This document shows, in pieces, positions 26,201 to 38,200 of a stretch of 64,000 nucleotides of DNA (position 1 is its first letter; each line of letters opens with the position of its first letter). The translations under genes and the position numbers were made by a program. The stretch comes from Actinernus sp. WN-2022 (Eukaryota > Cnidaria > Anthozoa > Actiniaria > Actinernidae), in assembly GCA_030867875.1 (NCBI GenBank), contig JAOWCC010001634.1, forward strand, positions 54,659,352 through 54,723,351, in the 5' to 3' direction. Below the pieces are notes generated by a model. It did no database searches. It saw only the letters and a program-made list of their open reading frames with translations, and was not told the DNA's origin.

Positions 26201-29200
26201 TACTTTTCTTATGATCCTTTTGAAGCTTAACAACAACAACAAATTGCTTATTTATTTTAGTACCAGGACCTACAATTTTTATTTTCATTAATATAGACCC
26301 TTTAGCTTGCCTTTTTGCTGCCCCATTTCAGACCACGTGACAGCTCTCCAGAGGATTCAGTGTTTTGTTTTCCAATTATAGAAATTGGTACATTTCCTCT
26401 TGGGATACAGAAAAACAACAATACACTCCTCAAGGGAAAAGTCAGCTGGTCTGAAATAGGGCAACAAAGAGGCGAGCTGGAAGTGTCTATTAACTTCGTC
26501 CCCTTTGTGTTCTGTAAATTGTAATAACATTGTGACAATTTCACGTTCATTTTCTACAGACGTGTAAAAAAGGTATCAATATATCAAATTGTGCCAAGTG
26601 TTTTATAATGCATTGTTACTTTATAGGAGTGGTGCGAGAAACTGATCTCAATGCAAGACATAATAGATTCTTGGCTGAAGGTAACTCAAAAGTTGATACG
26701 CATATTATATTTACGACTTGTGATCGAGCAACTGGCTTTTCATGAATCTCGTTCTAATCTCGGGACCCAACCTGCAGAGTTACAGCATGGCTATGTTAAC
26801 GCTATCCATTTTGTCTTAAGTGCCAAGCAACGTGGCTGTATCTTGAGCCCATTTTCAGTTCAGAAGATATCATGGCACAAATGCCGGAAGAAGGGAGAAA
26901 ATTTGGCATCGTGGACAGCTACTGGAAGGACATCATGAGCGAGTCAATAAAGGACACCAAGGTGCTGGTGGCAACAGCACAGCCTAACATGCTGGGACGC
27001 CTGAGCGAGTCCAATCAACTGCTGGAGGAAATTCAAAAGGGTCTCAATGCCTACCTGGAGAAAAAGCAACTTTTCTTTCCACGGTACGTGCTATTACCAA
27101 CCGGGTTCACCATATCTCGCTCTTACACACATTGCTCCATTTAAGAGTTAATATTGCGACACACTGATGTGTTTTACTCCCATGACTTCTAAGGTTCTTT
27201 TTCTTATCCAACGATGAATTGCTGGAGATCCTGTCGGAGACCAAGGATCCACTCCGTGTTCAACCTCATCTAAAGAAGTGTTTTGAGGGCATCGCTCGTC
27301 TGGAGTTTACTGACGACCAAGAGGTAGTCGGTATGGTCAGTGCTGAGAATGAAACCGTACCTTATCCAACAAAAATTATACCTGCTAAAGCCAAGGTGAG
27401 CCAAAGTCGATGCAGTGCGATAGATGAGCCTCGTGCACATGTTTGTTCACAACCGTCAAATGATCTGACCAGTTTGTGAATTCATTGTTTTAATTATGGT
27501 TGTACGTTTGATATAGGCCACACCGCGGCAAAACGGTATGCTTCGCTGGCCAAAAGAACGAAGGCTCTGCTATCAAATATAAATTACCGAGGGTTTCAAC
27601 TTTTTTAGTAAATCATTTTATAACTTAGTAAACTCACAGTGAATTACAAATTAAGAAAACTTCAACCTGTTAAAGTCTTAGGCTTAGCTTTTAAGTAGTT
27701 TTCTTATTTTTTGACAAAACAGTTCACAAATGGATGCTTTCAAGCAGAAATTTAAAAATCACGGGTATGTGCCTGTTGTTTCATTTCAGTTTTCGCGGGA
27801 AACTGGGGGCGGCCGCGCGCCGACAAGAAATAGCAAATACGCATGCGCGTAACGTTTTGCCGCGGTGTGGATATAGGCTATGTAGTTGATGATTTTATGT
27901 ATGATACAGGGTATGGTAGAGAAGTGGCTTATTCAAGTAGAGGAAGTGATGATAAGTAGTCTGAGGAAAGTCGCTGACGATGCTGTCACTGCCTATTCCC
28001 AGTCTCCACGTGGAAAGTGGGTGCAGGAGTGGCCTGGACAGGTAATGCCGTATCCCCATACTCTTCTCACCACAGGAAACCCATTTTCGCATCTTTTTTC
28101 TTTTATGAGAAGAGGAGGATGTGTTGTTTATACGTTTTGATGCCTGAACGACGTGACCTCTCTATTGCGTTACTTTGTTTGTAGTGAATATAAGAACATG
28201 TAATTATATCCATTAGATCACGTCTTACTTGGAACTAAGATCAGAATTAATGAAATGCAAACATTTTCGGTAAACACGCACTGTTCCAGAGAAAGAGAAG
28301 CGAATATTCAAGGTTATACTACTCTTAATGCGGTTTTCATCACTCTCTTTGGCTCAATCTCACATTCTTGGTAACTCACGCCTCTCCGTAATTCATATAA
28401 AGAATTTAAGTTTTTTTTGACGCGAAGTTGAATAATTGGTGGCCGGGCGATAGCGTAAGGCAGCACTCGTAATCTAGCAGAAATCTTAAAAACATTTTGA
28501 TCGGAGGATTCCACATGCAGCCAATCAGCAACTCGCTCATTTCAATACGCAGCCAATCAGCGAGTATTTGCTCTGATGTCAAAGCACATGCAGCCAATCA
28601 GCAACTCGCTCATTTCAATACGCAGCCAATCAGCGAGTATTTGCTCTGATGTCAAAGCACATGCAGCCAATCAGCAACTCGCTCATTTCTATACGCAGCC
28701 AATCAGCGAGTATTTGATGTCAAAGCACATGCAGCGGCAATGGAAGTATTGTGCTTTACTTTATTTTATTAGCTTCGCCAACAGCCATTATAGAATGAAA
28801 TATAAAGGTAAAGCATACACATAAGCAAAAAAATGCATTCGGTTGGCAGGGGAACCGCAGCAGCGGAATGGCCAATTACTACGGGCCCATGACGTTAAGA
28901 ACCATAAAACCTGAATACAAATATGGTGATAAGATGAAGTATGATGCAGCAATTACATACAGCAAGAAACTGGTTACACTTCGGATAAATGGTTTTAAAC
29001 GTGCGTGGGTTTTCTTAATCATAACAGGATGCGAGAGATGAAAAGTAATACTTAAGCATAATAGACTTAAATGAAGGAAGGCTGTCCATGTTTAAGTTGA
29101 GTTCGTCAGCAAGAATATTCCAAATAAAGAAGGATTTCTGATAGGTTGAGGTTTTATATTTTCGAGTGACAAGCTTAACTATGTTACTGGATGATGATCT

Positions 29201-32200
29201 AGTAGTTCTAGTATTGCGAATAACAGGAATGACTGAGGAGTTCATACTGCGGACTAGGCCATGAGTGATTTTAAAGAAGAAAACCATAGTTAGATATTCA
29301 TGCTAATAGCAGATTGGTAAGATATATAATGACTTTAACCTCGTCATGTAATCAGTGTCAGTAGAAAATGGAAGTTGTAGGGTGTACTTAGTCTTTCTAG
29401 TTTCATAATCAGTTCAATTGTCTGCGGCGCCCATATCCGAGTGGCGTAACCGTAAGTAAGGACGCACCAGGGCGAGATACAAATGAAGTGCGTCTGACTG
29501 TCGTACTTTGTATTGATCTTGTATTCCTTCTTATGTAACCAAGAAGCTTGTTCGCCCGCCCAGACTGTTCGTTTAGTTGTCTTGTCCACGTTATATTGCT
29601 CGCCACCTAGACGCCCAGGTCTCGTTATCTTTGAACACTGAATTTTAACGGACCTGAAACCAACCATAGACGCTGATCAAAGTCAGGACCCGGCTAAACC
29701 ACACATTTGTGGAGGGAGGAAAATCGGAGAGCCCGTAGTAAAACTCTCGGGGCAAGAGCGAGGTACAAACTGAACTCATGTGGCGCTGCGAACGAACCCG
29801 GGGCACAGAGGTTAGAGACGTTCAAGCGCTGATTATTATAGCGCAGATAGCAGTAACTCAATCAGTTCGAAGGAGCATTCATCAGGTTCTGAAGCCTTTA
29901 ATGTGCTCTTCAAAGGCCGGTAGTGTGCACTTATATCGCTGTTGGCTTTGGTAATTAATTGTTAAACCAAACTCAGTACTTACATATTCGATTCGCATGC
30001 AATTAGTAATTTCGAAATGCCAGATGACAACGGTACTGCTTTTATTTTAAAGTTTGTTGAATTAGATGAATTGGAAATGATATTGAAGTTTTAGCGTATA
30101 ACCAGAGTATTTGCATGCAGGTTCGAAATTACACCTGCAGTGTATGTTATAATAGTGCTCTTGTAACTCGTGTTTCTGAACGAGATTGATTATATTATTT
30201 AAAGAGGAAATCATCATTCGAAAAACTGTAGGAATACAATGAATAAGAAATTGAAAATATTATCAGAAAGCGCGGCTGATGAAATGTCGGCGAGACTTAC
30301 CCTGCACACAACGTCAAACGTGAATTAGCTCTAGGAAAGGTAATCAGACTGTCGGCGAGACTTACCCTGCACACAGCGTCAAACGTGAATTAGCTCTAGG
30401 AAAGGTAATGAGACTGTCAACGAGACTTAACCTGCACACAACGTCAAACTTGAATTAGCTCTAGGAAAGGTAATGAGACTGTCAGCGAGACTTACCCTGC
30501 ACACAGCGTCAAACGTGAATTAGCTCTAGGAAAGGTACACAGCGTCAAACGTGAATTAGCTCTAGGAAAGGTAATCAGACTGTCAGCGAGACTTACCCTG
30601 CACACAGCGTCAAACGTGAATAGGGTTTGGGTTTAGGTTAGGTTAGGAAAGGTAATGAGACTGTCAGCGAGACTTACCCTACACACAGCGTCAAACGTGA
30701 ATTAGCTCTAGGAAAGGTACACAGGTCAAACGTGAATTAGCTCTAGGAAAGGTAATCAGACTGTCAGCGAGACTTACCCTGCACACAGCGTCAAACGTGA
30801 ATTAGCTCTAGGAAAGGTAATGAGACTGTCGGCGAGACTTACCCTACACACAGCGTCAAACGTGAATTAGCTCTAGGAAAGGTAATCAGACTGTCAACGA
30901 GACTTACCCTGCACACAGCGTCAAACGTGAATTAGCTCTAGGAAAGGTAATGAGACTGTAAGCGAGACTTACCCTGCACACAGCGTCAAACTTGAATTAG
31001 CTCTAGGAAAGGTAATGAGACTGTAAGCGAGACTTTACCCTGCACACAGCGTCAAACGTGAATTAGCTCTAGGAAAGGTAATCAGACTGTCAGCGAGACT
31101 TACCCTGCACACAGCGTCAAACATGAATTAGGTCTAGGAAAGGTAATGAGACTGTCAGCGAGACTTACTCTGCACACAGCGTCAAACGTGAATTAGTTCT
31201 AGGAAAGATAATGAGACTGTAGGCGAGACTTACCCTGCACACAGCGTCAAACGTGAATTAGCTCTAGGAAAGGTAATGAGACTGTCAGCGAGACTTACCC
31301 TACACACAGCGTCAAACGTGAATGAGCTCTAGGAAAGGTAATGAGACTGTAAGCGAGACTTTACCCTGCACACAGCGTCAAACGTGAATTAGCTCTAGGA
31401 AAGGTAATGAGACAAGTGCGAGCTGGCGTCAATGACAGTCTATTCAAGAAGCAGCCAGTGGAATGTAGTATGGTAGGCAGCACTTACTTCTCATTGATAA
31501 CTTTCAGTACAAGTGCTTTAATTTCTAGATCTAGACAAATTCTATATCAACTAGTAGATTTCAGGAGAATTGTGTCACCTGGCATCGCTTTATCGTGTGG
31601 TTTACCAACGTTATGTGATCTTGTAGTCGTGAAGACGCTCTGGCCATTTGTGGCATACAACACGAATACGCACCATGATGAACTCCTGCTGAAATTGGCC
31701 CTCACATAACATTCATTAGCAGCTACTCTATGGCTTTCAAGCCAATGGAAGGTCGCATTTCCTCTGTGGAGCGTTTATGCTTAACCTTGGCAACGAATCG
31801 CCAATTCGGCCGTTCATTGAAGAGTGCTTCGCATGCTGTCGATTGGAACAAAATATTTGCATTTTAAGACTTGGGTCTAGCGGTACGTGACTGCTGAGAA
31901 ACGGAAGCAAAAAACCTTGGACTCGCCTATACGACAAGAGCAAGTCATGAGTTTTTAAATAATCTGTATGCTTCTGTAAACAACTACACACACTCTTATT
32001 TTTGACCCACCCTTTGTGGAACAACTTTCCTGCTATAGAAGTTAATGCTCCTTCAGGTTATCAATTTCAGAATGCCTGTAACATTTTCTGATTGACTGTA
32101 TTATTGTAATTTTTGTACTGTTCGTATGTATAATTATTTCTCAAACTCATTAATAATTCATTGTATTTTTAGTCAGTCAGAGGACTGGACTACATTTGGT

Positions 32201-35200
32201 CACGTGCATGAATCTTAATACCCAGTGAAACACCAGAATAACATCACTAGTGATTTGGAAATGTGATTTTCAGCTGTGCTTTTATTAGGTATCAAGATTC
32301 ATGCATGTGATGCACCTAATTAAGCTACAAGAATTACAGCATAAGTACGACTTTACATGAAGAGACGTGAAGGTGAAGATGGAAATATAACTCGGTGTCC
32401 AGAGTGTGACTCGAACCATTGTCCTCATGACTGCACTACTAGTCCTCTGTCTTGTCCACTACACTATCAGGCTGTTTGTTGAAACGATCTTGACAAACTA
32501 GGGACTTTAAGCAACCACGACGGCAACGTCTAGGACGTCGGCATAAAACAATTGTGAAAAACAATTCAAGGCGAACAAGGGAAATAGTAGACACCAAATT
32601 TCGGGAGAAAACACTTTTCTACGTCCCGTCGTCATTGTCGTCGCCGTCCTGGTTGCTCAAAGGGTCTAATAACAATCACAACCCGTGTAGTCTATAATGA
32701 ATGCAACAAAATACCGACAAACAGTAATTCCTTATGAATGCAGGTATTGTATTCGTGTGAGAAGTCATATCAAAAACTCGAGCTTCGTTGTTGATCAAGG
32801 ATTTCAAACACCGGAGTTTGGATCCCCTGATCACCAACTCGCTCTCGTTTTTGGTATATAACATAACACCGCTAATTCCCATCATTGCCTACATTAGCTT
32901 GCTATTTTACAATTGTATACGATGAAGTATGCTTTTAGTAAATAATACTACAGTAGTTATCATTAGTTATTTACAGCTTTCTTATGTGAAAATAATTGTA
33001 TTTAGTAACTCTAAAGATCGCTCTGTGAACTTTATTTCTTTATTAAAGTTTCTATCTTTAATGATCTGTTTCGTTCCCTGTAGATTGTTTTGGCCGTCAG
33101 TGGCATTTATTGGACCATGGAAATGTCCAAAGCAATCCCCAACAAGGGAGGGCTTAAGGTAAGTGGTATTGTAAACACCTGAAGGGATGGCTAAGGGTAA
33201 GTGGCATTGTAAACAAGGGAGGGCTTAGGGTAAGTGGTATTGTAAACAAGGGAGGGCTTAAGGTGTAAGTGGTATTGTAAACAAGGGAGGGCTTAAGGTG
33301 TAAGTGGTATTGTAAACAAGGGAGGGCTTAAGGTAAGTGGTATTGTAAACACCTGAAGGGATGGCTAAGGGTAAGTGGCATTGTAAACAAGGGAGGGCTT
33401 AGGGTAAGTGGTATTGTAAACAAGGGAGGGCTTAAGGTGTAAGTGGTATTGTAAACAAGGGAGGGCTTAAGGTGTAAGTGGTATTGTAAACAAGGGAGGG
33501 CTTAAGGTGTAAGTGGTGTCATAAGCAAGGGAGGGCTTAAGGTGTAAGTGGTATTGTAAACAAGGGAGGGCTTAAGGTGTAAGTGGTATTGTAAACAAGG
33601 GAGGGCTTAAGGTGTAAGTGGTGTCATAAGCAAGGGAGGGCTTAGGGTAAGTGGTATCAAACAAGGGAGGGCTTCAGGTATAAGTTGTATTGTAAACAAG
33701 GAAGGGCTTAAGGTCTGGATAAAGGTTCAAAATGGAAACGTTTCGAAAATATCTTTTTTCGCAAATTCTAAATCTAAAAGCCTTAATCTAACATAAAAAA
33801 CTGAAACTAATATATATTTTTAAAGCCTTGAAAATGCGACTTTTTGATTTCCCGCTAAAAAAGGCGCGAAAAATATACAACAGCTGCTGTCATACATACA
33901 TACATATACTTTATTTTGATACGCTAGCCACTACAACTACAACACTGAATGTTGACCCGCGAGCTGATTTCCAAGTAGGGCGTACAAAGATTGGTGTATA
34001 TATATACAAGATTCGTGAATGGTATGAATTAACGATATCTCATGTTAAGCTTACATTTTTTTTTAAAGACTGATGAATAAAAATGAAAATAATCAGCATA
34101 ACTCAGTGTCAGGCATGGAGGCAATATTACGTTTAAACTGAGCTAATGTGTTTGCCTTCTTAGCCTTATCCGGTAGGCTGTTCCAAAGCATAGCACCGCT
34201 GTATTTGAAGCTGCGCTTTAGATAGTTGGTTTTTGGCTTTGGAAGTGCTAGGTCCGTGTCAAGGTTTCTTAGATTATATTGAATTTTACTTTCAGAAAGT
34301 CTTATAAATGATTCTCTTAAATATGGTGCAGATTGATTATTCAGGGTTTTATACATTAATGTCGATTTAATTTTAATTTGTCTTTCTTGGAGAGTTTTCC
34401 AGTCTAAGCAATCAAGTATATCTCCTGAGCGAGTTTCAAAGCCTGCACCAGTAATTACTCTTGCCGCACGAGATTGCAATTTCTGTATTCTATCTTTAAG
34501 GCCTTTGCCGCAGGTATCCCACAAAGGGGAGCAGTAATCAAAATATGGTTGTACTAGGGCTTTGTATATGCATTCAAGTGAAGTGATTGGCACGAAGGGC
34601 TTAATTCGCCTCAAGGCACCAATCCCTGCACTCGCCTTCTTACAAATGCTATCAATGTGATTTTGAAAGGTTAGTCTCTCATCAATTTCTACTCCAAGAC
34701 ATTTGTGTGAGCCCACCCGAGCGACTCCAGCATTGTCTATAAATACATTGTTTGATATTTCCTCGATTTTGTTATTAAGATTACATGTTATTTCATTCTC
34801 TCTATCCTCTTATTTTCTGCACTACTTTTAGTTCGTAAAGATTTCTACGTTAATGCAATCCCCACAAAAGTAAAAGTAGATCGTTCCTGGTATTCAAAAA
34901 AGAAGAAGAAAAGAGAAAAGCAGCACAATTTGGTTTGTGATAATTTGGTATATACTTCATGGTAGTGTTTCGTTCCCTATAGTCTCCCTGCATAATACTG
35001 TAAAACAGAGAAAATTATTATGCAGGGAGACTATTATGGAACGAAACACTACCATGAAGTATATACCGATAATTTAGTTTGTGAGCAAATTTGGCAGCGG
35101 CTGTAAAGTTCTTAGGACAAACAATGGCTGGAGGTATTATACTCAAGTTCCACTGAAGTTGGAATCATCGAAGACCAAAATTTCTCAACGAATCAAGCAG

Positions 35201-38200
35201 TAAAGCTGTGTTATTGTCAGTCGACCAAAATTCAATGCAGGAAGCTAAGGTGTGCCGGGTTTGCTTCAGCGCGATAAAATTAGAATGTGACGTAAACAGT
35301 CTACCGTGTACATGATGTGGATCGAGCAGCGCTTCAGTGGTTTTTCCTGCTCTGATATTAATTGTTCGCTTACTGTGGTGCCATTTTTCTGTGCTCTTGA
35401 AGAGTGTTTCTTCTTTGAAATTAAACTGGAATCGACACTATAGTTTCTGTTGAAGTATCGGGCATCAGTAAACTGTATATAGCTTTCTCTCTTCTCATTT
35501 GAGCCAGCTCGTCTGAACTTTGTAATCGGCCGAGACATGAACACAACACGAATCGCTCTGATTGGCTAAAGTTAATGAGATTATCCTTGGAGGCGGGACA
35601 TCCTAATCATCCGTCAAATGAATCGAAAAACTTAATCGGGCTGTTTCTCGACTCTTCTTTTCGGCCAAAAAGAGAACTTTATTGAAGTCCAGCGTTTTCG
35701 TGTTTTGTCCAATTTTTCTCTAATTTTCACTTCGGGGAATTTTGAAATTATTTTTCGTTCAGGTTTTATGACGTGGTTTGTATCGAAATAGGATGAAAAA
35801 CTACTTTTTCAACTTTAAAAAGGGATAAAATCAGTAATATACAACATATCAAAAATCCCCAACACAGTAATTTAGATAATTTAGTTGGGATTGGAAAGGG
35901 TAATTAAGAAACTTTTTTTTAAAGCCTGGCATGAAGGGCTGAACACCTGGCGGACGGAGTAATTTCGCATTGAAAAATATGCAACATCCACGCTTTTGTT
36001 CAAAACGGATTAAATACATACTTTCTTCAATTCAAGACCTTTAAAACGGTATATAGTACGTCTATGTGGTTTTAATTGCGACGCTGCAAAAGCGTTTTTC
36101 CGAAATGACACATCGTACCTTTATCCAGACCTTAAGGTAAGTGGTATTCATATCGTGTTATGCTAGGTTTGTTGTGCTCCTATCATATCGTGTTATGCTA
36201 TATACTCATTGTGTTCCTGTCATATCGTGTTATGCTAGGCTTATTGCATTCCTATTATATCGTGTATCGTGTTTACTAGGCTTATTGAATTCCTATTATA
36301 TCGTGTTATGCTAGGCTTATTTTGTTCCCATCATATCGTGTTGTGCTAGGCTCATTGTGTCCCTGTGATATCGTGTTATGCTAGGCTCATTGTGTTCCTG
36401 TCATATCGTGTTATGCTAGGCCTACCTTCAGAAGTCTAACGGTCAGATTGACGAGATCGTGGCATTAGTTCGAGGTAAACTCGATGCTGGTGTGAGAGTG
36501 ACACTGGGTGCTCTCACAGTCATTGATGTTCACGGTACGGTACAAGTTTGACTTTTTCTTTTCGCTTTCGTGCTCAAATTTGTTTTCCACCAGTGCCGCC
36601 CATGGCTACAGGGCTCAGTTTTGTAAAATACTGTATTCAGTTGTTCGTTTCTTTTTTCTTGGAAACTGTCCCAAATAGTGCAACTCTTATGGTTGACTGC
36701 TAAATGCAATGTTTATTGCGTTTGTAGCACGGGACGTAACAGCGAAGATGTGCGAGGATGACGTCAATAACCTTGAAGACTTTCAATGGTTAGCACAACT
36801 GCGCTATTACTTCGAGAATAAAGACGTGATTGTACGCATGATAACAACCTCCATCAACTATGGCTATGAGTATCTAGGCAACAGTGGAAGGCTGGTCATT
36901 ACACCATTAACAGACAGATGTTACAGGTTAGCAGTTTGTTATCCTAACTGTGTTTATGGTGTCTCTAAAACTCATTTAAATAAACTCTTAATACTCCAAA
37001 AACGAGCTTTACGACTAATCTACTTTGCAAAGTCAAGAGATCGTGCATTTCCTCTTTTTATTAATGCAAATATACTCCTAGCTTCCTCCGCAGGCAACTC
37101 TTCCGGTTTCACATCTTTTTTCGATTTATTCGATTATAATTAGGAGTTGCCTGCGGAGGAGACTAATGTGCTCCCTATCTCCTTTATATACCTTGAGCGT
37201 GTCTCTAATAATTCTGCTATTGAAAACCTTATTCATGCTTTTATTAAAACAGCTTATATCCACAACTATAAAACGCGTTCTTCTACACAGCGGTCGGTGA
37301 AGGAAGATGGTGGTTGATTTCAGAGCCCCGCCTTTGCAAATATATATAGATTTCATATAGATTTTCTTTTTCTACACTCTTATTTGCTTTTCTTTTTACA
37401 TTAACTACTGCCTAAGATAATTATGAGATAAGCCAGTGACTAGGAAATATTTAGAAGAGATTCTGGATGCGAAACTTCAAGCTTTAATACTTCCACTCAA
37501 AGAAAAGATCGATGATCTGAACAACAATATAGATGAATTCTCCTTCATGAAATTTGCGAATCAGAGGTACGAAGATGCGACTGCAAAGATGGATAAGCTT
37601 CAATCTGACTTCGATGGAATCCCCCGGGGAGGGGGGGGGGGGGGGGGGGGGGTACTTACATGAAAAATGGGTATGTATGTGAGGCCAAGAGGCTCAAACC
37701 CTGACCCTGTTTGACCGAATCCGAGCTCCAAAACCCTGATTGCCCCCTTTTTGGGAAAAAAAAAAACCTGAATGCCCCTTCTTTAAATTGTTTTCAAAAC
37801 AAGGTCGGATATATATCCCGGCCGGTATACCGCGTACCGGGATTGCATGCAAAATACGGAACATTTCAAGTCGGGACGTGTCATTGGGTAAACAAATCAG
37901 CAGATGAAGTACATAGATAAGTACTGAAGTACGGGAACCTCAGTGCTTGCATGTGGGCAGGCGATCAAAATGCGGCAACAGAATGTCTTTTTTTGACATA
38001 GTAGCTAAAAAAAAACCTAACCGCCTAAAAAATACTGAACCCCGACCCTGACTGCACCCAAATTATACTCAAATCCTGACCCTGATCTGCCCAAATCAGG
38101 CCAAAACCCTGACCCTACCTGCCCAAACGGAGCTCAAAACCCTGACCCACCCGGGCGGCACATACATAATACGTCACAAACAGGAGTACCCCCCCCCCCG

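Larger units (their letters stand above)
33712..36131. mobile_element. 2.4-kb TTAA-flanked DNA element with nested insertions
   Basis: TTAA (33708-33711) then GGTCTGGATAAAGGT; ACCTTTATCCAGACC then TTAA (36132-36135). The 15-bp perfect TIRs and TTAA duplication fit piggyBac/Kolobok-type transposition. It sits inside the exon-14-derived minisatellite. It contains a - strand LINE fragment and a fold-back repeat and has no transposase frame. Confidence 0.85.

Noticed and set aside
36709..37143. Single 144-codon gene
   Set aside because: It is dynein exon 16 read through its donor into an adjacent LINE fragment.
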